NCBI RefSeq assembly: GCF_023898315.1
Contig: NC_064615.1
Location: 10,214,501 to 10,278,500 of the forward strand
DNA: 64,000 nt
Source of the DNA: Schistocerca nitens
Lineage: Eukaryota > Arthropoda > Insecta > Orthoptera > Acrididae
Direction of reading: 5' to 3'
Part shown: one piece after another, positions 1 through 12,103 of the stretch
Layout: each line of letters opens with the position of its first letter
Position numbering within the stretch: position 1 is the first letter of the stretch
Translations under genes and position numbers: made by a program
Notes under the pieces: generated by a model
What the model was told of the DNA's origin: nothing
Seen by the model: the letters and a program-made list of their open reading frames with translations, nothing else
Databases searched by the model: none

Positions 1-164
1 TGTTCTGGCAGAAGAAAAGTTGGAGGACCTACACTCTGGGTAGTTTAGAAAATTTATTAGTGTCCTCGGGAACAGGGTCTCCGTGCAACACAGCTTATTG
101 TATGCAAACACTGGCCAGCCTCTACAATTTTTACTTCTCACACTTACCTCCATTATCAAATTTA

Positions 165-2090
165 CAGTTTTTTGATCCCTCAGGGTATGTGCAATCAACA
201 GAGCCTTTTATTAGTCCAGTTGTGCCATAGATTTTTTCCCCAGTTCCAATGAGTATCTCCTCATTAGTTTAATCTTCAGTATACTTCGTAAGTACCACAT
301 TCCAGAAGGTTCACGTGCATAGCTCACTGATTAGCTTCGCTGACTGCCATGTGCAGAACTCGGCTTTCATTCCTGACACTGCCTGGAATGTTTGCTTGGT
401 GGCAGGACTGCAATGAGGTTCACGCAGTCTCCTGAAGCCAACTGGCGAGCTACTTAGAGGTTCCATGTCAAGAAAACCGACAATGACTGGGAGAACGGTG
501 TGCTGACCCCACACCCCTGCATGCTGCATCCGACGCCGCCGTTGGCGGAGGACGACGCGGCTGTCTGTCGGTGTCAATGGACAGTACAGAGCCTGTGCGC
601 GGAGTTTACATTACATTTCAGAAGATTCTGTTCTCTTCTTACCTGTACTGTTTATGGTCCACATTGCACTTTTCTGCTAGGCTACACTGCAGACAAATCC
701 CTCACAAATGAAATCCCAACAATATTAGATATTAACAGTTTCGTCTTTTTCAGAAATTTTTTCTTGTCATGGCCAGTTTACATTTTATTTCCTCTGTGCT
801 TATGCCCTCATAAGCAATTTTGTTCCCCCAACACCAAAACTCATCTGCTAATTTTAGCGTCTCATTACCTAATCTCATTCTCAGAGGATCACCTGATTTA
901 ACTCGACTGTATTCCATTACCTTTTTCTAATTTTGTTCATGTTCATCTTACAATCTCTTTTCAACATACTACCCATTCCACTCATCTGATTTTCTAAGTC
1001 ATCTGCCTTCTCTGGGAGAATTACATCTCTGGGAGAATTACACTGTCATTAGCAAAATAAAATCTTTTATACCTTCTCCCTGAACTTTAACTCTCTTTCA
1101 AAATTATTACTTGGTTTCCTTCACATCTTGGTCAATGTACAGATTGAATAACATCGTGGTCAGGCTGCAACATTGTTCCACTATCTTATTGACTACGACT
1201 TTTCTTTCATTTCCTTCGATTTTTATAACTGCAGCTGATCTGTACAAATTGTAAATAGCCTTTCGCTCCTTATATTCTATCCCAGCTATAATCAATTTTC
1301 AGATGTAGTCAAGTCAACATTATCAAAAGCTTTTCCTAAATTTATAATTTAAAAAAAAAATAGGTTTGTCTTTCTGCAATCTATCTTCTACGTAAGCTGT
1401 AGTATTGTTATTGTCTTGAGTGTTCCTACATTCTCGAGAATTCTATTTGATCTTCCCCGAGGTCGACTATCTTTCAGTTTCTCCATTTCTCTGTAAGTAA
1501 TTCGAGTGAATATTTTGCAGTCATGACTTCTTAAGTTGACTATTCGATAATATTCACGCCTGTGAGCACTTGTCTTATTTGGAATTGGAATTATTACATT
1601 CCTCTTGAAGTATGAGAGTATTTTAACTGTCTCATATATCTCGTACACCACGTGGAATTGTTCTCTCTTGGCTGGCTTTCGCAAAGGATCTCTTTAGTTC
1701 TGAGGGAACGTCATCTACTCGTCGTTTCAACTTTGTAAGTCTGTCAGTCTTCTGTCAAATCACATTTTTCATCTCATCTTCGTCCATTTCGTCTCGTCAC
1801 TACCCTCACATTGGTTCTCTTTTACAGCCCCTCTACACATTACTTCCACGCTTCAGCCTTCCCGTCCTACTGAGTAATGACCTGCCATCTCACTTTTTGG
1901 TATTCAAGAAAAGCTGCTTCATTTTTCTCGAAGGTATTTCAAATTTTCCAGTAGACTGTGTCTATCATAGCCCTACTCTTGCTTGTTTCTACAGCCTTGC
2001 GTTTACCCTCAAGCAAATCCAGTTTAGCCACTTTGCAATTTCTGTCAACATCATTCCTGAGACGTCTGTATTCGGGAGCTGCAAACGGTA
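165..2090 (-). mobile_element. Decayed LINE (RTE-like) 3' half, copy B, split by a SINE-like insert
   Basis: Non-LTR retrotransposon relic read on the minus strand. It is recognised by line-by-line similarity to the better copies at 2474-3534 and 38716-39922. Shared pieces include the stretch around 225-290 (a C-terminal RT segment), 640-1090, and 1107-1295, where the minus strand still encodes an RT fragment with an IYNLYRS motif and a degenerate CSLTTMLFNLYID block. The minus strand at 1388-1684 resembles the RT N-terminal palm with a YYRIVNL motif. Stops and frameshifts are everywhere, so no product is expected. A 16-base tandem duplication (ctctgggagaattaca) sits at about 1011-1042. Copy B reaches further 5' than copy A. 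The clade (RTE versus a relative) is an inference. Confidence 0.75.
309..612 (+). mobile_element. 304-bp SINE-like insert in LINE copy B with imperfect 12-bp target duplication
   Basis: The LINE similarity breaks at 308 and resumes at 613. The two break points are flanked by acattccagaag (297-308) and acatttcagaag (613-624), a 12-bp direct repeat with one mismatch. Its distal half (about 440-590) resembles the body of the 5S-derived SINE at 51355-51667 read on the opposite strand: both carry ggtgtgctgacc-like and gacacggcgg-like blocks. The proximal half is too diverged for me to show a 5S or tRNA head. Confidence 0.65.
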
Positions 2091-2473
2091 AAAACTACTT
2101 GCATTCTCCAACATGACTGCCACACGGCCCACTACAGCTTGGCGCAAAAAAGCAACCGCTCATGTTAACTCGTTCTGGATCTTTTGGACTGGCCTCTCTC
2201 AGGTGCCATGCCTTGCATACGTGTGTTTCGCGTCTCGTCATGCGTGCTCACCCCTACTGTAGAGATATGGTCTAACAATTAGTATGCGTTCTTAATACAA
2301 AAATATACAAATATCTAGTGGATTGAGATCTGAATCCTCTCTAATGTTTCGTCTCACTGTTGAAAACTGTCTCTGGGAAACGAAATTTTAGCCTGAGAGT
2401 ACTTATATACACTGATCTGCAAAATTTAAGGACTAAAGTAACTTTTGCAAGATGTGTCAATGCCAAGTAACAT
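2091..2473. other. Unassigned spacer
   Basis: Between two minus-strand LINE copies. No reading frame, RNA gene or recognised repeat seen. Confidence 0.5.
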
Positions 2474-3534
2474 GTTGCTGTTGTGGTGGTCTTCAGTCCT
2501 GAGACTGGTTTGATGCAGCTCTCCATGCTACTCTATCCTGTGCAAGCTTCTTCATCTCCCAGTACCTACTGCAACCTACATCCTTCTGAATTGTATTCAT
2601 CTCTTGGTCTCCCTCTGCGATTTTTACCCTCCACGCTGCCCTCCAATACTAAATTGGTGATCCCTTGATGCCTGAGAACATGTCCTACCAAGCGATCCCT
2701 TATTCTAGTCCAGTTGTGCCACAAATTTCTCTTCTCCCCAATTCTATTCAATACCTCCTCATTAGTTATGTGATCTACCCATCCAATCTTCAGCATTCTT
2801 CTGTAGCACAACATTTCGAAAGCTTCCATCCTCTGCTTGTCTAAACTATTTATCGTCCACGTTTCACTTCCGTACCTGGCTACACTCCATACAAATTCTT
2901 TCAGAAACGACTTCCTGACACTTAAATCTATACTCGAAGTTCACAAATTTCTCTTCTTCAGAAACGCTTTCCTTGCCATTGCCAGTCTACATTTTATATC
3001 CTCTCTACTTCGACCATCATTAGTTATTTTGCTCCCCAAATAACAAAACTCCTTTACTACTTTAAGTGTCTCATTTCCTAATCTAATTCACTCAGTATCA
3101 CCCTACTTAATTCGACTACATTCCATTATCCTCGTTTTGCTTTTGTTGATGTTCATCTTATATCCTCCTTACAAGACACTGTCCATTCCGTTCAACTGCT
3201 CTTCCAAGTCCTTTGCTGCCTCTGATAGAATCACAATGTCATCGGCGAACCTCAAAGTTTTTATTTCTTCTCCATGGATTTTAATAACTACTCCGAATTT
3301 TTCTTTTGTTTCCTTTACTGCTTGCTCAATATACAGGTTGAATAACGTTGAGAGGTGGTTGAATACATTGAGAGGCTACAACTTTGTCTCACTCCCTTCT
3401 CAACCACTGCTTCCCTTTCATGCTCCTCGTTCCTTATAACTGCCATCTGGTTTCTGTAAAAATTGTAAATAGCTTTTCGCTCCCTATATTTTACCCCTGC
3501 CTCCTTCAGAATTTAAAAGAGAGTATTCCAGTCG
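2474..3534 (-). mobile_element. LINE (RTE-like) 3' half, copy A
   Basis: 5'-truncated non-LTR retrotransposon on the minus strand. It encodes the C-terminal part of reverse transcriptase and the tail domain. On the minus strand, 2566-2829 gives EAFEMLCYRRMLKI, WVDHITNEEVL and GRPRDEYN blocks, which match the plus-strand copy at 38716-39922 almost word for word. The FADD-type active-site region falls near 3235-3255. The 3' end at 2474 is followed outward by a short CAACA-like tail (reads tgttgctgttgtggt on plus). Several stops break the frame, so it is dead. The same 3' end is present in copy C, so the family retains a defined tail. Confidence 0.85.
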
Positions 3535-3689
3535 TTCGCACGTTAGAAGTCGTTAATAATTACGGCTCACGATGCTTACGTTATGATGACTGGAAGAAGA
3601 AAAAGAAATGCGAACAGCCAGGCGCCTCCTAGCTGCTCTAAGAAAACTGCTCCTATTTTTATACAAAAAAATTTTTACAAAAATAATTT

Positions 3690-4600
3690 TTAATAGGGAC
3701 TATTACACTGTTCGCATTGCGTGTAATCACTGCGGACGGCAACGCATTCCTTGCAGCGTTCTCCCATGCCGTCCACAAAGTTGGTAAGGAGTTCTTGGGG
3801 CAGGGCGCTCCATTTCTCCACCGACGCGGTTGATCGTGCATGTGCATGAGCATGTGACCGTGCTACAACTCGTCTCCCCATCGCACCCATCATGTGTTCG
3901 GAGGGGTTTGAGTCGAACATCGACTTGTTCCAACAGCTCCTTCCACAGCGCTTCTCGATGCGGTCACGCATTGTTATCCATAAGAATAAAGTCAGGGTCG
4001 AATGCACCCCTGTAGAGCCACACAGGCGGAAGGGGTAATGTGTCACAATAGCTGTGACCGGTGAGTATGCCGCGTTCAAAGATCTGGAGGTCAGAATGCT
4101 CGTGCTATATCGTCCTGGTAGTCCAGGTGTCATGGTGTGGTGAGGCGTTATGTAACACGACCGCACTGATCTCCAAATGTTGGAAAATGGTCCACTCGCC
4201 AGTCAACGTGATGGTGCACTGTACTCCTTCCCAATGTGTTTCTTTCCAGGGATGTTTCCCGCTCTGACTTCATTTTTATGGATGGCAATGCGCAATCGCG
4301 TCGAAGAGCGCAGGTGGAGTTCGTGGAACGAGACGATGTCCTTTCAGCTGACTTAAATCACAAATAGTAAGTGTGGATGCGTTGGGGAGGGGGGGACATG
4401 CAAAACGTCCGCAAGCACCAACGATCATATCCAGCAGTTGTCAACCGCATTGGTGGACTGGAACGCCCTACCACAAGGAGTCATGGCCAGGATGGGAGCT
4501 CGATGAAGAGTATCCACTAACGTCCGTGGTGATCACACGCCCTATGAAGAACCATGTCCCACCTTTCTTAATTTCCAAAGGCCATTATAAATCGGCATGA
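3690..4600 (-). pseudogene. Tc1-like transposase relic
   Basis: Decayed Tc1/mariner-type DNA transposon on the minus strand. The minus-strand frame at 3690-4166 ends in a segment (ALPQELLTNFVDGMG, then CKECVAVRSDYT) that resembles the Tc1 transposase C-terminus: helix, then Arg/Cys-rich tail ending in a GGYT-like motif. Upstream, phrases such as TLTLFLWITMRDRI and NPSEHMMG suggest the catalytic region (NPIEH). The catalytic aspartates are not readable in one frame. No terminal inverted repeats were found, so the ends are approximate. Confidence is in the class, not the family. Confidence 0.5.
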
Positions 4601-6118
4601 CTTTATTGTAATTATTGTCTTTGAAAGAAAGTGTCATTTCTCTTTGTATTATAGCGTATATATTTCAGTTACCTTCTGTACTGTACTGTACTGTATTGTA
4701 CAGTACAATTTCCTTCTATGTATGTCCAACTTTCATCGAACTATTTTACTTGGCAGTGACACATTATGCGAAAGATAATTTCGTCGTAAGTTTTGCAGTT
4801 TGTCGTTACCTAACGAAGCCGACGCGGCGCAAGTTTTATTCACCGTCCACCCTTTGGCGGCGTGATTTTGAAATTCTAATCAAGCATTCAGTTTCTGCGG
4901 AGAATAAATCCTGAAGGAATATACGGCATGTTCCATTACGAAACTTAAACCTAAACGGGTTGAGGCTACTGATAGTTTGAGATGGGGATTGATACTGTGT
5001 TTTCTCTCTAATAAGATCGACGATTCTCACTAGTGCAGAAAACCATTGCATAAGGAGTCGCTTAGCTTTCTTTGTCGCTCCGCACTGCAAGATAAACCGT
5101 TCAGCCAGTGATGACGATCTTGCTAAAGCGCGGCTATGCAAAGCGCACAGCCATTCTCGTAAATAATGATATGCCTGTCTCTGACAGTCTAGTTCTAGAT
5201 TTCAAGAAGCCGAACGAGCTCTCGCGCCGGAATCTCATTGTTTGCAAAACAGTGAGCCGGCGAGAGCAACGAACTGGAGATGTTGCCTCTGGTGGAGGAT
5301 GGCGATGCGTTGCGACAGAGTCGTAAATCTCTCCGGCATCGCTACCTCTGGTTGTGAGTCATGCTTTGAATGCCTGTCCAATTACAAGGACTCTGTGGTA
5401 GTGATTAAACCAGTGCCATATTTTGAGCGGCCCGTAATTCCAGGTTCTTTAACGTGCGGGGCCAGGTGCTAATAATTCGCTGCAGCCATGAAGAGATTGC
5501 TGAACCATGGAATAATAAGTCGTAAAACTCCAAATACAAAATATATGGCCAGTGAAACACAACTGTGAAAATTAAACCCTTATATTTGGACACAGTGTTA
5601 CTCCTTGGAGCTGAGGAAAGGCCTGAGAGATTCAAGACAAGGCACTAACTGTACTGGTGTCACCTCTGAGAGATTAATGGAAAACGTTAACTAGTGAAAT
5701 ATTATGGTAGTTGAATACATTGCCGACAGGCTCTAAACTGTGTACGCGAACATCCGTGGTGTCTCAGGGGGAATAGTAAATATTTCAGGAAGTGGTGGTA
5801 TAGACAAATTCGAATAAAACATTCCGTATAACATTTGTCCAGTTTTTATCGGTTACAAAGATGCAGCTGGTAAAATATAAACCCAAAAATACTCACAGAA
5901 GTTGTTAAGCACAGGTGAATTATTTGATTAAGCTGCGGGATGTTAGCGAAACTTCGTATCATAGATCAACTAAACGAAAGACTTTTTACTCTTGTCTCAC
6001 ATAGTTTATTATTACTGTACGACCTAGATTTCAAGTTGTATGTCCATTTTGTAATACACAGCTGGTCCTAAAGATGGGAACCAAGATAAGATAAACAGGG
6101 TAACTTTCGACTCTTCAC
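4601..6118. other. Unassigned stretch
   Basis: No coding frame with recognisable protein content. A short CTGTA-type run lies at about 4676-4708. The rest is low-complexity-free DNA of mixed composition, and nothing else is recognised. Confidence 0.4.
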
Positions 6119-6900
6119 TTAAACTAGATTAAAATTTACACTTGCTTCTTTGTTGGATCCACCTCCTACTTCAATCTCCGACATCAATAGGCTTTCGAAT
6201 TCTTTTGACAACACAACATGTAGCTTTTTTCGAGTTGTCTTGGTTTTCTTCTGCGGGCTAGCACTTGTCCTAAGCAAAACGATCGATTCGTCACTTGTGT
6301 TCGCTTTCTCTTTGTATACTGCACCTTTCAACCACCCCCACCAGCAATAATCCAAAAGGGGAACGGCCAGGGACCTTGGTGGCCAAGGAATCTGATCATA
6401 TCAGTCGGTCTATCTTCCAGAGATGTTATGTTCAGATGATGTGTCACCTGACGAACAAAATATACTGGTCCTTCCTTATGCGTTTTCAAGAATAGGTTAC
6501 GGAACCCTGCAACACAATGCGGCAGCAGAACAGGCCCTATCAGCGGACTGTGTATCATACCATAACACACACTAACAGAGAAGTGTTCTTGCAGATGTAT
6601 CTACACAAAGATACGTGGGTTTTTGTCGGACTACCGAAATGAGTAACGAGTGTTACTGATAACGTCTCGAGTGAAAGCAGCTTCATCAGCGTTAATTGTA
6701 TTACTCGGAGACTTGCAATAAGGCAACGACAACATCTTCAGACCACTGTAAATGACAAGCATAGACGCCGTGCATACGTACTTATCGACATATTCTTGAA
6801 CCTGGAACTCCGTTACGTGTAAAAATTCTGCGTGTCGTGGTTGAAGGACCATGTCTTACTATCTTAACCGTGTCTTGTAATTCATGCACACTCCGTTTGT
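6119..6900 (-). pseudogene. Mariner-like transposase relic
   Basis: Minus-strand remnants of a mariner-type transposase. At 6290-6355 the minus strand reads LDYCWWGWLKGAVYKEK, which matches the mariner block around the third catalytic aspartate (PLDxxxWGxLK). The preceding PPRS-like segment is shifted into another frame at about 6355-6420. The rest of the frame is broken and no terminal repeats were located. The block belongs to the DDD-type mariner branch by motif. Confidence 0.5.
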
Positions 6901-7061
6901 TTGCACATTTGGATGAAATACGACTTCCGAACACTGTATCGCTGTCAGGAAATTCAGTGGAAACACGAGAGTTTCTTGGAGTAAGAATGTCTGCAGCTTG
7001 AAGAAAATTGTAAATATATCATCTTATTAATTAAGTATCGACCTAAGCTGCTTTATGCTAA

Positions 7062-7259
7062 TATTTTATTTCACCGACCTAGTTTCGGTCGTTCGCCATC
7101 ATCTGCACTATGTGTATTACAGAAAAGACACGTATTTTTCATAAAAGTTACTTACGGCGTATTTTGTAGTGTTTTATGTATCTGTTATACTTCAGTTCCA
7201 TGTAATTCTACCTATCTCACATGTAATGTTCTCTAGGGTATCTCAGTGGCAATGTTTCG
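7062..7259 (-). repeat. Left arm of a ~195-bp imperfect inverted repeat
   Basis: The reverse complement aligns along its length with 7930-8122. Shared landmarks are the gaacattacatgt block, an aac-tgaa block, and a terminal hairpin. The hairpin stem here is cgacc/ggtcg at 7075-7079 and 7087-7091, with a GAAACTA-type loop on the minus strand. Confidence 0.75.
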
Positions 7260-7929
7260 TAATGGACACGTAATAACACAGTTGCATGATTTGGAAAACA
7301 TAGAAGTAATCCGCATAAGGAATTTTTGCAAAATATACGCAGTTGTCACTGGCAATTTGGACGTTCGGGTGTTTAAAGTTGAAATGCGATATGCTTGAGA
7401 AAATTTACATATGACAAACTGGACTAAATTTCAGAACAAAATTTGAAGAACTTTTGAACCTAACTGTACCGAACCTGTCTTATTTTAGCACACACTTAAA
7501 ATAACATAACCACACACACACACTCACACACAGACAATGACATGGCACAATGACTATCAGTTCTATATACAGGTACTTGCAGAAAAAGACAGTTTACCAA
7601 ATGTGTTAGAAGAAATACAGAGTTTCACATTTATAGCGAAACATCATCACAGTATTTTAAATGAACAGACAGATCTAAAAAAACAAAATCATCGAATATT
7701 TAATTAGTATATTTGAGTGAAAACACGTTTCTTTGTTCTGCAAATAGAGATAATACAAATTAGAAGTAGCATTATATTTCTTCCATGGACCATGATATAT
7801 ATACCAAAAATAATATTTCCATGCACAGCGATTTCCAATGACAACTGAATATACTTCGTAAAAAATTGGTTATGGTGATTACATTCATGTATATATAAAT
7901 TATGTAATCATATTATTACATGAACATTC

Positions 7930-8122
7930 CGAAATGCTGTCACTGGGATACTCTGGAGAACATTACATGTAAGCAAGTCGGATTACACTGAACTGAAATG
8001 CGACAGAGACACAAAACTCTACAATATGCACTGTAAGCAACTTATTATAAGAATTTTTTTTTGTGTAACACGGATACCGATGATGATGGACTACGAGCGA
8101 AACTAGTCCGGCTTTTAATAAG
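7930..8122 (+). repeat. Right arm of the ~195-bp imperfect inverted repeat
   Basis: Partner of 7062-7259, separated by about 670 bp of AT-rich DNA. It carries gatgatg, then a hairpin with stem ggacta/tagtcc at 8088-8093 and 8104-8109 around a gcgaaac loop. The stem bases differ from those of the left arm but remain paired. Confidence 0.75.
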
Positions 8123-8488
8123 TAGGGAAACACATTTTTGCTCCTAAAGCAGTTTGGTTTTATTCAGGACTCTCTACTCCTGTACATACAAAACCTGTCT
8201 TTCAACGTAATCTCCGTTCAATGGGACGATCTTACGCCGCCTCACCGGCAGGGTCTTGCTACCACTCTACTGGTCGCTTTCCGAGACAAGGCAACGTCTT
8301 GATGATTTAATAATCTCCCCATTATTCCTGCGAAGTTCATCCTTCTTTGGGCCAAATAAATGGAAGTCTGAAGGTGCGAGAGCGGAGCTGCAGGATGGAT
8401 GAGGAATAGCATTCCCATGAAATTTTGTGACCTCCTCTCGGGTTCGCGGACTTATGTGAGGCCGTGCGTCGCGTGAAGAAGGAGAAGT

Positions 8489-8629
8489 TGACTTTTGGCC
8501 ATTCAGTTTAAACTGATAGGATTTGACATTATGCTGATCGTTACTCACGTTATCTTCGGCAACGTGAAAAGTAATTTTAAATTGTCTCATCATTCTAACT
8601 ATGGGCAAAAGGCAATCACAACACTGTAG
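8489..8629. repeat. Repeat R, copy 1
   Basis: About 140 bp that recurs at 24059-24206 in the same orientation. Shared blocks are gacttttggccattc, gataggatttgacatta, caacgtgaaaag and taattttaaattgtctcat. It lies inside the mariner relic. Identity of the parent element unknown. Confidence 0.7.
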
Positions 8630-8636
8630 AAAAAAT

Positions 8637-8820
8637 GGCCCTAAGCACTATGGGACTTAACATCTGAGGTCATCGGTCCCCTAGACTAAGAACTACTTAA
8701 ACGTAAGTAACCTAACGACATCACACACATCCAGGCCAGAGGCAGGATTCGAACCTGCGACCGTAGCAGCAGCGCGGTTCCGGACTGATGCACCTAGAAC
8801 CGCTCGGCCGCAACGGCCGG
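8637..8820 (-). mobile_element. SINE-A (tRNA-derived), copy 1
   Basis: Minus-strand copy of the dominant SINE of the window. On its own strand it starts ggccgttgcggccgagcgg, carries a pol III B-box-like ggttcgaatcc, and ends in agccat. It lies inside the mariner relic. Confidence 0.9.
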
Positions 8821-9092
8821 CGTTACCGCTACCGACAGAGAGGTCCAGTTGAGCAGCGAGGTGTCTGATTGTAATCCGTCGATCACCTACAATCAGAGTC
8901 TCGGCAAGCTCCAACACTGCTTTAGTCGAACACTTCATCAAAAAGATGGCATATTTACACCCTCGTATTTGTTACTCTTTGCTTAAGAAATTGTCTGCTT
9001 TATTCTTTACAAACTGCAGCGGCGTTTCCGTTATAAAATCTATGCACAAATACCATGTCGGCATACACAGTATTTTTAAATGCGTGCGGAAT

Positions 9093-9285
9093 GGTTGAAA
9101 ATGGTTCAAATGGCTCTGAGCACTATAGGACTTAACTTCTGAGGTCATCAGTCCCCTAGAACTTAGAACTACTTAAACCTAACTAACCTAAGGACATCAC
9201 ACACATCCATGCCCGAAACTGCGACCGTAGCGGTCGCGCCGTTCCAGACCGTAGCGCCTAGAACCGCTCGGCCACCCTGGTCGAC
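9093..9285 (-). mobile_element. SINE-A, copy 2, with 12-bp target duplication
   Basis: Same family as 8637-8820. Flanked by perfect direct repeats tgcgtgcggaat at 9081-9092 and 9286-9297, so the insertion edges are exact. The B-box region is diverged compared with other copies (gcaggattcgaa is missing). Confidence 0.92.
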
Positions 9286-9297
9286 TGCGTGCGGAAT

Positions 9298-9746
9298 ACG
9301 TAAATGATACAGTATAACTGGAATTGCAGTTCAAAGATTCGATTACGTAAACTCAAGCACATCTTCACAACTTGAACGTCAACCAGAAGTTCAGTACCAA
9401 CGCGCAGAATGAAAACTACTCTCTGTAACAACTGGATACATATTATAGGGAATGTTTTATCTGAACTAGCCCATACTCCTACCCAATAAAATAATTGTTA
9501 TACCTCATGAAAACCCCTGTTTGTGGCTCATGACTGATTGAGAATTAGCTAGCCAAATTACATATTTCATACACGAGAAGGAATATTTGCTATGAGAAAG
9601 TTGTCCTATGCTTACTAGACATTTGTTCCAGTGACATAACTAAAAAGTACGTCCAATTCTTCATATGAAGAAACAAGATATTACATACTGCCCAAATGAA
9701 ACATGTGTCGGTTTTCACGTATCCTTGACTAATTACATACCCCAAA
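9298..9746. other. Unassigned spacer
   Basis: AT-rich DNA between a SINE and a Tc1-like element. Nothing recognised. Confidence 0.4.
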
Positions 9747-10901
9747 TACCCTGAAGCATCAAAGAAACTGGTACACCTGCCTAACATCGTGTTGGCCCTC
9801 CGCGAACACGCAGAAGTGCCGCAACACGACGTGACATGGACTCGACTAATATCATAAGTACTGCTGGAGGCAACTGACACAATGAATCCTGCAGCGCTGT
9901 CCATAAATCCGTCAGAGTACGAGAGGGTGTAGATTTCTTCAGAACAGCACTTTGCAATGGATCCCAGTTATGCTAAATAATGTTCATGTCTGAGGAGTTT
10001 GGTGGCCATCGGAAGTGTTTAAACTCACAAGAGTGTTCCTGGAGCCATTATATAGCAATTCTGGACGTGTGGGGTGTCGCATTGTCTTGCTGGAATTGCC
10101 CAAGCCCGTCGGAATGCGCAATGGACTAGAATGAATGCAGGTGATCAGACAGGATGTTTACTTACGTGTCACCTATCAGAGTCGTATCAAGACGTGTCAG
10201 GAGTCCCATATCACTCCAACTGCACACGTCCCACACCATTACAGAGCCTCCACCAGCTTGAACATTCCCCTGCTGAGATGCAGGGCCCATGGATTCATGA
10301 GGTTGTTTCCCTATCCGTACGCGTCCATTCGCTAGATACAATCTGAAATGAGACTCGCCCGACCAGGCAACATGTTTCCAATCATCAACAGTCCAATATC
10401 GGTGTTGGCGGGTCCAGGGGAGGCAAAAGCTTTGTGTGTCGTGCAGTCATCAAGGTTACACGAGTGGGCCTTCGGCTTCGAAAGCCCATGTCGATGATGT
10501 TCGGTTGAATGGCTTACTCGCTGACACTTGTTGATGGTCCAGCATTGAAATCTGCAGCAATTTGCGGAAGGGTTGCACTTCTGTCACGTTGAACTGTTCT
10601 TTTCAGTCGTCGGTGGTCCTGCTCTTGCAGGATCTTTTCTCCGGCACCTGCGATGTCGGAGATTTGATGTTTCACCGGATTCCTGATGTTCACGGTAGAC
10701 TCGTGAAATGGTCGTACGGGAAAATCCCCACTTCATCGCTACCTCGGAGATGCTGTGTCGCGTCTCTCGTGCGCCGACAATAACACCACTTTCAAACTCA
10801 CTTTAATCTTAACAACCTGCCATTGTAGCAGCAGTAACCGATCTAACAACTGCGCCAGACACTTGTTGTCTTACATATGCGTTGCCGATCGCAGCGTTGT
10901 A

Positions 10902-12103
10902 CGAGGTGCATCCAAGTTCTAAGGCCTCCGATTTTTTTTCTAATTAACTACTCACCCGAAATCGATGAAACTGGCGTTCCTTCTCGACGTAATCGCCCTG
11001 CAGACGTACACATTTTTCACAACGCTGACACCATGATTCCATGGCAGCGGCGAAGGCTTCTTTAGGAGTCTGTTTTGACCACTGGAAAATCGCTGAGGCA
11101 ATAGCAGCACGGCTGGTGAATGTGCGGCCACGGAGAGTGTCTTTCATTGTTGGAAAAAGCCAAAAGTCACTAGGAGCCAGGTCAGGTGAGTAGGGAGCAT
11201 GAGGAATCACTACAAAGTTATCACGAAGAAACTGTTCCGTAACGTTAGCTCGATGTGCGGGTGCGTTGTCTTGGTGAAACAGCACACGCGCAGCCCTTCC
11301 TGGGCGTTTTTGTTGCAGTGCAGGAACGAATTTGTTCTTCAAAACATTTTCGTAGGATGCACATGTTACCGTAGTGCCCTTTGGAACGAAATGGGTAAGG
11401 ATTACGCCCTCGCTGTCCCAGAACATGGACACCATCATTTTTTCAGCACTGGCGGTTACCCAAAATTTTTTTGATGGCGGTGAATCTGTGTGCTTCCATT
11501 GAGCTGACTGGCGCTTTGTTTCTGGATTGAAAAATGGCATCCACGTCTCATCCATTGTCACAACCGACGAAAAGAAACTCCCATTCATGCTGTCGTTGCG
11601 CGTGTGCACAGAACCCACAGAAATGCCAACTCTGGTGGCGATCTATTCAACAGTCATTCGGCGATCCCCCAAAACAATTCTCTCCACTTTCTCGATCATG
11701 TCATCAGACCAGCTTGTGCGAGCCCGAGGTTGTTTCGGTTTGTCACACGATTTTCTGCCTTCATTAAACTGTCGCACCCACGATCGCACTTTCGACGTAT
11801 CCATAACTCCATCACCACATGTCTCCTTCAACTGTCGATGAATTTCAATTGGTTTCACACCACGCAAATTCAGAAAACGAATGATTGCACACTGTTCAAG
11901 TAAGGAAAACGTCGCCATTTTAAGTATTTAAAACAGTTCTCATTCTCGCCGCTGGCGGTAAAATTCCATCTGCTGTACGGTGCTGCCATCTCTGGGGCGT
12001 ATTGACAATGAACGCGGCCTCATTTTAAAACAATGCGCATGTTTCTATCTCTTTCCAGTCCGGAGAAAAAAAATCGGAGGCCTTAGAACTTGAATGCACC
12101 TCG
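10902..12103 (-). mobile_element. Mariner element nested in the Tc1-like element
   Basis: About 40-bp terminal inverted repeats at 10902-10940 and 12064-12103 (cgaggtgcat, then aagttctaaggcctccg). TA target duplications lie at 10900-10901 and 12104-12105. Removing the element restores a continuous Tc1-like sequence across the joint. It carries one transposase pseudogene on the minus strand. Confidence 0.95.
10944..11918 (-). pseudogene. Mariner transposase, one stop and an internal deletion
   Basis: DDD-type mariner transposase. The N-terminal HTH (FSLLEQCAIIRFLNLRG) starts at 11918. The catalytic domain shows TMDETW, FHQDNAPAH and YSPDLAPSDFWLF, giving the three aspartates. The frame is broken by one in-frame TAG at 11643-11645, directly after GDRRMTVE and directly before IATRVGISVGSVHT, where a Gln or Arg codon would be expected. 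Only about 16 residues separate GSVHT from TMDETW, so roughly 30-40 residues of linker are missing compared with mariner relatives. Both halves are in the same frame. Catalytic triad present, but no full-length protein can be made. Confidence 0.92.

Larger units (their letters stand above)
8123..8945 (-). pseudogene. Mariner family M transposase relic, interrupted
   Basis: Minus-strand mariner copy of the same family as 54470-56785. The 3' end at about 8125-8270 shares the UTR run containing ggttttattcagga and the codons before the stop. The minus strand at 8267-8490 encodes ALAPSDFHLFGPKKDELRR, the mariner third-aspartate block (SPDLAPSDFHLFG) with the first aspartate of that motif degraded. 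A second transposase piece at 8820-8941 reads VLELAETLIVGDRRITIRH, matching the N-terminal linker of mariner transposases. Between them lie a repeat unit (8489-8629) and a SINE (8637-8820). Not functional. Confidence 0.75.
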
